Assembly (NCBI RefSeq): GCF_026262645.1
Contig: NZ_SHNO01000001.1
Location: forward strand, 992,001-1,056,000
Length of the DNA: 64,000 nt
Direction: 5' to 3'
Source: Candidatus Marimicrobium litorale
Lineage (GTDB): Bacteria > Pseudomonadota > Gammaproteobacteria > Pseudomonadales > Halieaceae
In this document: positions 56,784 through 64,000 of the stretch, in pieces
How the letters are laid out: every line of letters starts with the position of its first letter
How positions within the stretch are numbered: the first letter of the stretch is position 1
Translations under genes and position numbers: made by a program
Notes under the pieces: model-generated
What the model saw: only the letters and a program-made list of their open reading frames with translations
What the model was told of the DNA's origin: nothing
The model's database searches: none

Positions 56784-57470
56784 TCAAGTGTCCAGTTGCG
56801 GCCCCAGCCTGTAGCCGGCGCCCCTCACAGTATTGAGCAGAGGGAATTCAAAGTCTTTGTCTATCTTCTGACGCAGCCTTGAGACATGGACATCGATAAC
56901 ATTTGTCTGCGGATCGAAATGATAACCCCATACGTGCTCCAGCAGCATCGCCCGGGTGACAACCTGGCCCGCATGACGCATTAGGTACTCCAGTAGTTTG
57001 TACTCTCGCGGCTGCAGAGTAATCGCAACCTTTTCACGCTGCACATGCTGCTTGAGTAAATCCATGGAGAGACCCTCCACCTCCAACACGGTCTGCAACT
57101 CAGCTTCCGGCACTACTCGACGCACCAACACGTCGAGTCGGGCCAATAGCTCAGCCATAGCAAAAGGCTTAACAAGGTAATCATCAGCGCCACCGTGCAG
57201 ACCCTGCACCCGGTCATCAACGTCGCCCAGTGCGCTCAGCATAAGTGCCGGAGTAGTATCGCCGTCAGCACGTAGCGTATTAATCAGCGTGATGCCGTCC
57301 ATCCTGGGCATCATACGATCCACGACCATAACGTCGTAGGTGCCATCAGCCGCGGCCGCCCTGCCCTCTACCCCGTCTGGAGCGTGATTGCAGTTGTGCC
57401 CCGCGGCCGTCAGTTCGTTGACGATGAACTCCGCCACTTGTTTATCGTCTTCCACGAGAAGAATATTCAT
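56784..57470 (-). CDS. OmpR-family response regulator
   Basis: A 228-residue transcription factor paired with the kinase downstream. It has a receiver domain with the phospho-accepting Asp51 in MVVDRMMPRMDG, Lys in YLVKPFAMAELLAR, and a winged-helix DNA-binding domain (EYKLLEYLMRHAGQVVTR and FDPQTNVIDVHVSRLRQKI). ATG 57470 gives the normal N-terminus MNILLVEDDK; the longer frame to 57518 is rejected. It is divergent from the RDD protein gene. Confidence 0.94.
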   Translation of the reverse strand: MNILLVEDDKQVAEFIVNELTAAGHNCNHAPDGVEGRAAAADGTYDVMVVDRMMPRMDGITLINTLRADGDTTPALMLSALGDVDDRVQGLHGGADDYLVKPFAMAELLARLDVLVRRVVPEAELQTVLEVEGLSMDLLKQHVQREKVAITLQPREYKLLEYLMRHAGQVVTRAMLLEHVWGYHFDPQTNVIDVHVSRLRQKIDKDFEFPLLNTVRGAGYRLGPQLDT

Positions 57471-57582
57471 GCAAAATCCCACCTTGATCTGCAATGTAGC
57501 ACGGGGTGAAAGTCGCACTCAATTTACAATTCGTTAAGGTAGCAAACCATCCTGTTTCGAACTTTAGTGCTAGAATCGCTGC

Positions 57583-58056
57583 ATGCCAGCCCCGGACACG
57601 CCAATGCACCCCTCCCTGTTTAGACGATTGACGGCCATGCTCTACGATTCTCTGCTGATTGTCGCATTGGTATTTGTGGTGAACGGTGCTGTATTGGGTA
57701 TTATGGCTAACATCGGAGTAGCCGAAGACCACACCTTGCGGCCATGGCAGGCCCAGATTCTGACGCTGGCCTGTATCGTTATATTTTTTACCCTCTTCTG
57801 GATAAAGAGCGGTCAAACCCTGGGCATGCAGGCCTGGCGCATCAAGCTGGTGGATTTTCACGGCAACACACCTTCCGTCGCGCTGGCCATGCTGCGCTGC
57901 GCCGGGGCGCTGCTGTCCGCTGCCTGTTTTGGCCTCGGCTTTCTCTGGTGCCTTGTAGATCCGAACAAAAGGTACTGGCACGATTATCTGTCTCATACCG
58001 AACTGATACTACTGCCCAAAAAGGACAAAAAAACGTCGGGCGATGATGAAGCCTGA
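57583..58056 (+). CDS. RDD family membrane protein
   Basis: A 157-residue protein with three hydrophobic helices (about 17-42, 54-72 and 98-120). It has the RDD-type motif (FRRLTAMLYDSLLIVALVFV) near the start and GMQAWRIKLVD, standard for the family, then a charged C-terminal tail (KKDKKTSGDDEA). RDD proteins are often of unknown function; some transport Na/H or assist membrane adaptation. It is single and divergent from the response-regulator operon. Confidence 0.87.
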   Translation: MPAPDTPMHPSLFRRLTAMLYDSLLIVALVFVVNGAVLGIMANIGVAEDHTLRPWQAQILTLACIVIFFTLFWIKSGQTLGMQAWRIKLVDFHGNTPSVALAMLRCAGALLSAACFGLGFLWCLVDPNKRYWHDYLSHTELILLPKKDKKTSGDDEA

Positions 58057-58179
58057 CTGCGCTGATCTGTTCCGGTTCAGTTTACACGCACAGAAGCTTA
58101 CACTGGGACAATCAAGGCGGGCCATTAATCACCCGCGCCGCGGCACACTGTATGCCACCCACTGAATAGAGGATTCGAA

Positions 58180-59679
58180 ATGACAGCCATCACCTTTACA
58201 GCCCGTGACGTCAAGGATGCCGCAAGCGCCAAGACGCAGTGCGCGATATTACCTCTTTTCGAGGGTGAGAAGCTGTTAGGGCCAGCACTGGAGATTGATC
58301 GCGGCGCCTCCGGTGCGATCACAGCCGCACTGGCTCTGGGTGATTTCAGGGCCAAAAGAGGCCAGAGCCTCATGCTCCCCGGGAGCGGAGGCGCCAAGCG
58401 AATCCTGCTGATCGGTTGTGGCGAAGGCGACTCCTTTGATCGTGCCGCAGCGCGCCGCTTTTGCCAGACGATCTGCGGCGCGCTGCGGGATAAAGCTGCG
58501 AGTGACGCAATGCTTCACCTCGCTGGACTGCACCTTCGCAAAAAAGACATTCGGTGGGCATTGAACTACCTCGCGACCCATTGCACCCGATCGGCCTACC
58601 GCTACGGCAAGACGCTCTCCAGGCCCCCTGCCCCTTGGAAACTCAAGCGCTTGATCGTCAACACAGCCGGCAGCCTTGGCGCTAACGCCGCGGCCACTGC
58701 AATGAACCAGGGGCGAGCCGTGGGCGCAGGTATTAACGATGCGCGTGAACTGGCTAACCTGCCAGGCAACGTCTGCACTCCCACTTATCTTGCGAAACAC
58801 GCACGCAGCATGGGCCGAGGTAATACCCGTCTGACAGTGAGCGTTCTGGAAGAGAAAAAAATGCGTGAGCTCGGAATGGGGTCACTTCTGTCTGTATCGG
58901 CCGGCAGTGAGCAACCGGCCAAACTGATCGCGATGCAATATAAAGGTGCAAAAGCATCGGAAAAGCCCTATGTACTCGTTGGCAAGGGTATTACGTTTGA
59001 CAGCGGCGGAATCTCACTGAAGCCCGGCGCCAAGATGGATGAGATGAAGTTTGACATGGGCGGCGCCGCCAGCGTCTTCGGAACAATGCGAGCTCTCGTA
59101 GAGCTTGAATTACCCATAAATGTAGTCGGATTGATCGCAGCTGCAGAGAACATGCCCAGCAGCCGCGCGACCAAACCGGGCGACGTGGTAACCAGCATGT
59201 CCGGCAAAACTATCGAAATTCTCAACACTGACGCAGAAGGCCGACTGGTGTTGTGCGATGCGCTCACTTTTGCCGCCCGATACAAGCCAGCCGCAGTCAT
59301 TGATATTGCAACTCTCACCGGCGCCTGTGTGGTCGCGCTGGGGTCTCACGCATCTGCGCTGTTCGCTAACGACGAAACTCTGGCAGAACAGTTACTGGAC
59401 GCAGGAACGGAAGCGCACGACCGAGCGTGGCGTATGCCACTATGGGATGAATACCAGGGGCAACTGAAGAGTAATTTTGCCGATATCGCAAATATTGGTG
59501 GCCCCGGTGGAGGAAGTATTACCGCTGCGTGTTTTCTGTCGCGCTTTGCCGAGCATTACAAGTGGGCTCACCTTGATATTGCGGGCTCCGCTTGGAATAG
59601 CGCGCCAAAGGGCGCAACCGGCCGCCCGGTTGCGCTTCTTATCCAATATCTCATGGACCGGGCGAGCAAACAGGGATGA
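58180..59679 (+). CDS. pepA: Leucyl aminopeptidase PepA
   Basis: M17 zinc/manganese aminopeptidase, 499 residues, forming a hexamer; in E. coli it also binds DNA in plasmid dimer resolution and carAB control. The metal-binding Lys/Asp segment is VGKGITFDSGGISLKPG, and NTDAEGRLVLCDAL is the family signature. A methyl-branched N-terminal domain precedes the catalytic part from about residue 170. It overlaps holC by four bases (ATGA), and valS follows, the usual pepA-holC-valS order. Confidence 0.96.
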   Translation: MTAITFTARDVKDAASAKTQCAILPLFEGEKLLGPALEIDRGASGAITAALALGDFRAKRGQSLMLPGSGGAKRILLIGCGEGDSFDRAAARRFCQTICGALRDKAASDAMLHLAGLHLRKKDIRWALNYLATHCTRSAYRYGKTLSRPPAPWKLKRLIVNTAGSLGANAAATAMNQGRAVGAGINDARELANLPGNVCTPTYLAKHARSMGRGNTRLTVSVLEEKKMRELGMGSLLSVSAGSEQPAKLIAMQYKGAKASEKPYVLVGKGITFDSGGISLKPGAKMDEMKFDMGGAASVFGTMRALVELELPINVVGLIAAAENMPSSRATKPGDVVTSMSGKTIEILNTDAEGRLVLCDALTFAARYKPAAVIDIATLTGACVVALGSHASALFANDETLAEQLLDAGTEAHDRAWRMPLWDEYQGQLKSNFADIANIGGPGGGSITAACFLSRFAEHYKWAHLDIAGSAWNSAPKGATGRPVALLIQYLMDRASKQG

Positions 59680-60095
59680 CGCTGGTCGGCTTTTATGTCG
59701 TGCAGTCGACCCAACCGGGAGACCGCATGCGGGTTGCGGCCAGATTGGCAGACAAAGCTTTCAGTCGCGGCCACAAAATATTTATCAATGCCTCAGATGA
59801 GACTGAGGCAAAGCAACTGGATGAGCTGCTGTGGAGCTTTCGGGCCAGCAGCTTCCTGCCACACGGTTTATTCGGCCAGGAACATGCCGAAACCATTGGC
59901 ATTGGCTGGGGCCAGGATCCCGACCAGCACAACGACCTGTTAATCAATCTGCAGCTGGCTATTCCTCCTTTTTTCAGCCGCTTTGCCCGTGTCGCAGAAA
60001 TCGTAACTCAGGAACCTGCCAGCCTCGATGCACAACGGCAATCGTGGAAATTTTATCGAGAACGAGGTTACCAACTGGAAAAGCACGATCTTTAA
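59676..60095 (+). CDS. holC: DNA polymerase III chi subunit
   Basis: HolC links the clamp-loader to SSB and stabilises the replisome. The 139-residue protein has GFYVVQSTQPGDRMRVAARL at the N-terminus, LDELLWSFRASSFLPHGLF in the middle and VEIV-like hydrophobic core segments. Its start overlaps the pepA stop, and valS begins 112 bases after its end. Confidence 0.92.
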   Translation: MTLVGFYVVQSTQPGDRMRVAARLADKAFSRGHKIFINASDETEAKQLDELLWSFRASSFLPHGLFGQEHAETIGIGWGQDPDQHNDLLINLQLAIPPFFSRFARVAEIVTQEPASLDAQRQSWKFYRERGYQLEKHDL

Positions 60096-60109
60096 CCCGT
60101 TGCGGCCAA

Positions 60110-60138
60110 TTCCGGTAAGCTTCACGCTAACGTATAAT
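60110..60138 (+). promoter_or_regulatory. Possible valS promoter
   Basis: A TATAAT hexamer lies at 60133-60138, with a weak -35 (TTCCGG at 60110-60115) at 17 bases. A small hairpin (TGGGGC 60157-60162 with GCCCCA 60166-60171) follows in the leader. This could give valS a promoter separate from pepA-holC. Confidence 0.3.
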
Positions 60139-60207
60139 CGCGCTGCGTTGCGCTCATGGGGCACTGCCCCACACGAAACCCAATAGTATTTCGGGACCCA
60201 TCCTCCT

Positions 60208-62973
60208 ATGGACAAGACATTCCAACCCTCAGAGATCGAATCCCGCTGGTATCAAGAGTGGGAGGAGAAAGGTTATTTTTCTCCACAGGGAGGAGATGAG
60301 CCCTACTGCATTATGATCCCGCCGCCCAATGTAACGGGTAGCCTGCACATGGGCCATGGGTTTCAGGAGGCCATCATGGACGCGCTGATCCGCTATCACC
60401 GGATGCGTGGCTACAACACCCTGTGGCAGGTCGGTACAGACCATGCGGGAATCGCCACCCAGATGGTCGTGGAGCGCCAACTGGAAGCCCAGGGAATTAA
60501 TCGCCACGATCTGGGCCGTGACAAGTTTGTTGAGAAAGTATGGGAATGGAAAGAGGAATCCGGCGGCACAATCACCCGCCAGCTGCGCAGACTGGGGTCA
60601 TCGCTGGATTGGTCGCGGGAGCGATTCACCATGGATTCCGGCCTGAGTGATGCAGTGCAGGAAGTGTTCATTCGTCTGTACAAGGAAGGACTGATTTACC
60701 GCGGACAACGCCTGGTCAACTGGGATCCGGCACTGCACACGGCGATCTCCGATCTCGAAGTCATCTCAACCGAACAGAAAGGGCACCTCTGGCACTTTCG
60801 CTACCCGCTCGCCGAAGGTGAGGAGCACATCGTGGTCGCCACAACGCGACCGGAGACCATGCTGGGAGATACCGCGGTCGCGGTTCATCCCGATGACGAA
60901 CGCTATGCCCACCTGATTGGTCGTAAGATTAAACTGCCATTGACCGATCGGGAAATCCCTATCATCGCTGACAACCATGTTGATCGAGAGTTTGGTAGTG
61001 GTTGCGTGAAAATTACCCCCGCACACGACTTCAACGACTATGATATGGGCACACGGCACGGGTTGCCTATGATTAATATTTTCACTGAGGATGCATGCAT
61101 CAACGATGCCGCCCCTGAAAAATATCGAGGCATGGATCGCTTCGACGCCCGTAAAAAAATTGTAGAAGATCTCGAGTCGCTCGGCCTGCTGCAAAAAACC
61201 GTCGACCACGTAATGATGGTCCCCAAGGGGGACCGCTCAAATGTTGTTATCGAACCATTCTTGACCGATCAATGGTACGTAGACGCAAAAAAATTGGCGG
61301 AACCCGCTATCAAGGCCGTTGAGGATGGCGACATTCAGTTTGTACCCAGCCAATGGGAAAACACCTATTTTTCATGGATGCGGGACATACAGGACTGGTG
61401 CATCAGCCGGCAACTATGGTGGGGCCACAGAATTCCTGCCTGGTATGACAATAAAGGCAATATTTATGTCGGTGAAAACGAGGAAGCCTTGCGCAAAGAA
61501 CATGGCCTTGCAATGAACATTGAGCTCACGCAGGACGAAGATGTTCTCGACACCTGGTTCTCCTCGGCACTGTGGACTTTCTCCACCCTTGGCTGGCCCG
61601 AAGAAACGGAAGATCTGGCTACATTCCATCCCAGTACGGTTCTTGTTACAGGCTTCGACATCATCTTTTTTTGGGTCGCGCGAATGATTATGATGACGTT
61701 GCATCTCCGCAAGGAAGTGCCCTTTCATACGGTTTACGTACACGGCCTTGTCAGGGACAACGAAGGCCAGAAAATGTCCAAGTCCAAGGGCAATGTACTG
61801 GACCCTATCGACCTTATTGATGGAATCGACCTTGAAACTCTCGTAACCAAGCGCACCGCCGGCATGATGCAACCCCAGCTGGCTGCCCGAGTCGAGAAAA
61901 TGACCCGCAAACAATTTCCCGATGGCATCGCTGCTTATGGCACCGACGCCCTGAGGTATACCTATTATTCGTTAGCCTCCACGGGGCGAGACATAAAGTT
62001 CGATATCGGACGCATCGAGGGATATCGAAATTTTTGCAATAAAATCTGGAATGCCGCCCGCTATGTGCTGTTGAATTGCGAAAACGAGGACTGCGGAGCC
62101 AATTCTTCATCCACCGTACACCTCAGCCTCGCGGACCAATGGATAATCAGCAAACTGCAGGAAACCGCAACCGAGGTGGAGGGTGCAGTTTCCAGTTATC
62201 GCTTTGATTTGGCGAGCCAGTCGCTGTATGAGTTCATCTGGAATGAATACTGTGATTGGTATCTGGAGCTGTCCAAGCCCATCCTGTGGGACGAAGACGC
62301 ATCACCTGAGGCGAAACGCGGCACACGACAGACGTTGCTGCGCGTAATGGAGAGCAGCCTGAGGTTACTGCATCCCATGATGCCTTTTATCACCGAAGAG
62401 ATCTGGCAAACCATTGCCCCACTGGCGGGTTGCAGTGGCCCCACGCTGATGTTGCAAGCGTATCCGCAGGGAAAGCCGGAGCTGGTAAATCAAGCCGCGT
62501 GCGCTGATATCGAGTGGCTCAAGTCGGTTATTGACGGCATCAGGAATATCCGGGGCGAAATGAACATACCCCCCTCAAAGGCGATACCTGTATTACTTCG
62601 AAACGGCAATGAAAACGACCGGACAAGGCTGCAGCAAAATTCGCGATACCTGAAAAAGCTGGCTAAACTCGCCAGCGTTGATTGGTTGCCCGAAGGCGAG
62701 GAACCTTTCGCGGCGACCGCGCTGGCTGGCGACCTCGAGATTTTGGTCCCCATGGCGGACCTCATTGACAAGGCAGCGGAGATTTCACGACTCGACCGCG
62801 AGATTGACAAGCTGAAAAGTGATATCAGCCGTCTGGGCAATAAGTTGGGCAACCAGTCCTTTGTAGATAAAGCCCCGCCGGCAGTCGTTGCCAAAGAACA
62901 AGAGAAATTACAATCTCAGCAGCACGCCCTGGAAACGCTCGAAAAACAACGGCAAAGAATACAGCAATTTTGA
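60208..62973 (+). CDS. valS: Valine-tRNA ligase
   Basis: Class I synthetase with an editing domain. The 921-residue protein shows the HIGH-type motif [15 protein letters not shown] (HMGH at residues 47-50), KMSKS at residues 522-526 ([14 protein letters not shown]), a CP1 editing insertion ([18 protein letters not shown] near 214) and a C-terminal coiled-coil arm (about 855-921). It is last in the pepA-holC-valS set and is followed by the cold-shock genes. Confidence 0.97.
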   Translation: MDKTFQPSEIESRWYQEWEEKGYFSPQGGDEPYCIMIPPPNVTGSLHMGHGFQEAIMDALIRYHRMRGYNTLWQVGTDHAGIATQMVVERQLEAQGINRHDLGRDKFVEKVWEWKEESGGTITRQLRRLGSSLDWSRERFTMDSGLSDAVQEVFIRLYKEGLIYRGQRLVNWDPALHTAISDLEVISTEQKGHLWHFRYPLAEGEEHIVVATTRPETMLGDTAVAVHPDDERYAHLIGRKIKLPLTDREIPIIADNHVDREFGSGCVKITPAHDFNDYDMGTRHGLPMINIFTEDACINDAAPEKYRGMDRFDARKKIVEDLESLGLLQKTVDHVMMVPKGDRSNVVIEPFLTDQWYVDAKKLAEPAIKAVEDGDIQFVPSQWENTYFSWMRDIQDWCISRQLWWGHRIPAWYDNKGNIYVGENEEALRKEHGLAMNIELTQDEDVLDTWFSSALWTFSTLGWPEETEDLATFHPSTVLVTGFDIIFFWVARMIMMTLHLRKEVPFHTVYVHGLVRDNEGQKMSKSKGNVLDPIDLIDGIDLETLVTKRTAGMMQPQLAARVEKMTRKQFPDGIAAYGTDALRYTYYSLASTGRDIKFDIGRIEGYRNFCNKIWNAARYVLLNCENEDCGANSSSTVHLSLADQWIISKLQETATEVEGAVSSYRFDLASQSLYEFIWNEYCDWYLELSKPILWDEDASPEAKRGTRQTLLRVMESSLRLLHPMMPFITEEIWQTIAPLAGCSGPTLMLQAYPQGKPELVNQAACADIEWLKSVIDGIRNIRGEMNIPPSKAIPVLLRNGNENDRTRLQQNSRYLKKLAKLASVDWLPEGEEPFAATALAGDLEILVPMADLIDKAAEISRLDREIDKLKSDISRLGNKLGNQSFVDKAPPAVVAKEQEKLQSQQHALETLEKQRQRIQQF

Positions 62974-63058
62974 CCGCAGCAGGATGAACATGCTGTGCCG
63001 CTGGGTGTAGAGCGCGAACCAGGAATAATAATAAACAGCCAATAAGCCGAGGTAGTGC

Positions 63059-63271
63059 ATGAGTGAGCGAATAAACGGTACCGTGAAATGGTTCAATAGC
63101 GCCAAGGGATTTGGCTTCATTGCCAGAGAAGAACACGAAGATGATGTATTTGTTCATTTCCGCTCAATTCAAGGCGACGGATTTCGCACCCTGAACGAGG
63201 GCCAGGCAGTAGAGTTTACGCTCGTAGAAGGCCCCAAGGGGTTTCAGGCTGAGGATGTACTCAAGCTATAG
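63059..63271 (+). CDS. Cold-shock domain protein
   Basis: A 70-residue single cold-shock domain that binds single-stranded RNA and DNA. It has [16 protein letters not shown] with RNP1, and DVFVHFRSI with RNP2. An acidic insert between the two motifs (REEHEDD) lacks the usual spacing of CspA. GAGG sits about 9 bases before ATG 63059. The leader is about 85 bases, too short for the long cold-responsive type. A second, membrane-anchored cold-shock gene follows. Confidence 0.93.
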   Translation: MSERINGTVKWFNSAKGFGFIAREEHEDDVFVHFRSIQGDGFRTLNEGQAVEFTLVEGPKGFQAEDVLKL

Positions 63272-63483
63272 CCACTCGTACCAAATGTCTTGCGCGCGCT
63301 TCTGCTAGAAATGCCATTATTTTGGCAAGCGAGGGCAGAGGCCTACAGCGAGAAATATCATCACTACGCAAATTCGATAGGCTGTATTTGTTACGCGACG
63401 CGCACAAGTTGCTCCATTGGTGTTAGACTTCCCGCCTTTAATACCGTGCGGTCCATGCACGGGCCATTATTGTGAGGAATCCA

Positions 63484-63915
63484 ATGAGCCTAATTGCCAA
63501 GCTGTGTATCAGTTTCGTTATCACTGCCATCGCCACTGCTATCTGCACCATGATGCTGGATGGCGCGCCTGTGCAGTTTTTTGACCTGCGTATAGCAATC
63601 GCGTTTTTTGCATCGACGACGGCCACTGCCATTATCGTCGGCGCTATCACCGCCCAATCTCAGACTAATCCAGACATTGTAGCAACCAGCCCCTCCAGTG
63701 ACACGGGGCAACGGGATCAAGGCACTGTCAAATGGTTTAACGTCTCGAAAGGGTTCGGCTTTATTGTGAAGGAAGATGGCGAAGAGATATTTGTACACTT
63801 TCGCTCAATCCGCGGAGAAGGCCGCCGCAGTCTGAGAGATGGCGAAGCCGTCAACTTCATTACCACTGATAGCGAAAAAGGTCCCCAGGCCGAGGACGTT
63901 GTGGCAGAGCGCTGA
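63484..63915 (+). CDS. Membrane-anchored cold-shock domain protein
   Basis: A 143-residue protein with two N-terminal helices (about residues 5-24 and 36-56), a short linker rich in Ser/Thr/Asp, and a complete cold-shock domain (about 78-143; QGTVKWFNVSKGFGFI with RNP1, EIFVHFRSI with RNP2). The RNA-binding part would face the cytoplasm. ATG 63484 is chosen because GAGGA lies 5 to 8 bases ahead; the GTG at 63472 is less likely. Its domain resembles the preceding protein, suggesting duplication and gain of an anchor. Confidence 0.85.
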   Translation: MSLIAKLCISFVITAIATAICTMMLDGAPVQFFDLRIAIAFFASTTATAIIVGAITAQSQTNPDIVATSPSSDTGQRDQGTVKWFNVSKGFGFIVKEDGEEIFVHFRSIRGEGRRSLRDGEAVNFITTDSEKGPQAEDVVAER

Positions 63916-63919
63916 GTGT

Positions 63920-64000
63920 CTAGACGCGGGGAACCGTCCCAAACACTCCCTGCCAGTAAAGCTGGATCATTCTTGCACCCTCCTGCAACAGTAGCTCGGA
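63920..64000 (-). CDS. C-terminal fragment of an unidentified gene (cut by window edge)
   Basis: A minus-strand reading frame enters from the right edge and stops at 63920-63922, encoding 26 residues (LLLQEGARMIQLYWQGVFGT...). It is convergent with the membrane-anchored cold-shock gene. The fragment is too short to assign to a family, and it could be chance. Confidence 0.3.
   Translation of the reverse strand, partial: SELLLQEGARMIQLYWQGVFGTVPRV

Noticed and set aside
57442-57996. 184-residue minus-strand frame
   Set aside because: It covers the RDD gene and the response-regulator start on the wrong strand, with no domain recognised.
60157-60171. Hairpin in the valS leader as a T-box or attenuator
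   Set aside because: It is only a 6-base stem without T-box features, and T-boxes are not expected in this group.

Overview
The window looks like ordinary chromosome from a moderately GC-rich, aerobic Gram-negative gammaproteobacterium. The evidence is a Pseudomonas-style algU-mucA-mucB-rseC-mucD stress cluster, the lepA-lepB-rnc-era-recO block, cysM-relA-mazG, ydbH-ynbE-ydbL and sdhE-ygfX. Steroid-type meta-cleavage genes together with F420 genes suggest a marine lineage of the Halieaceae/Spongiibacteraceae kind; that placement is inference. I recognised no tRNA, rRNA, CRISPR array, prophage or insertion sequence.

Layout. 1-1.6 kb: the start of an FAD oxidoreductase and two small membrane proteins sharing a two-helix module. 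1.6-10.2 kb: an MFS carrier, trpS, a queuosine-tRNA mannosyltransferase, an M18 aminopeptidase, uppP, tsaB, mobA, a lysine-rich histone-like protein made of 36-bp repeats, and adk. 10.3-24.1 kb (all minus): mazG, relA, cysM, then recO, era, rnc, a DUF4845 gene, lepB and lepA, then mucD, rseC, mucB, mucA and algU, with a good autoregulatory sigma-E promoter. 24.4-28.5 kb: nadB, ygfX/sdhE, ygfZ and ung.

28.5-34.3 kb is the most notable part: a tightly packed set for coenzyme F420 (fno, cofE, cofD, cofC, and fbiC as a CofG-CofH fusion), running on into ung. This pathway is best known from actinobacteria and archaea. Next come an SDR gene, a 1076-residue DUF1631-GGDEF-EAL protein overlapping a LuxR-type regulator, and an fnr/anr gene broken by two opposite single-base shifts in homopolymers.

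41-51 kb: an aldo/keto reductase, the ydbH-ynbE-ydbL envelope lipid-transport set, and a minus-strand catabolic run (SDR, HsaA/TesA2-type monooxygenase, TesD-type hydrolase, hydratase, acylating aldehyde dehydrogenase, aldolase) resembling the later steps of aerobic steroid ring degradation but lacking the extradiol dioxygenase and flavin reductase. 51-64 kb: a trypsin-like protease, trhO, bolA, an AraC regulator, an uncharacterised protein, a two-component system, an RDD protein, pepA-holC-valS, a cold-shock protein, and a second cold-shock domain anchored to the membrane by two helices.
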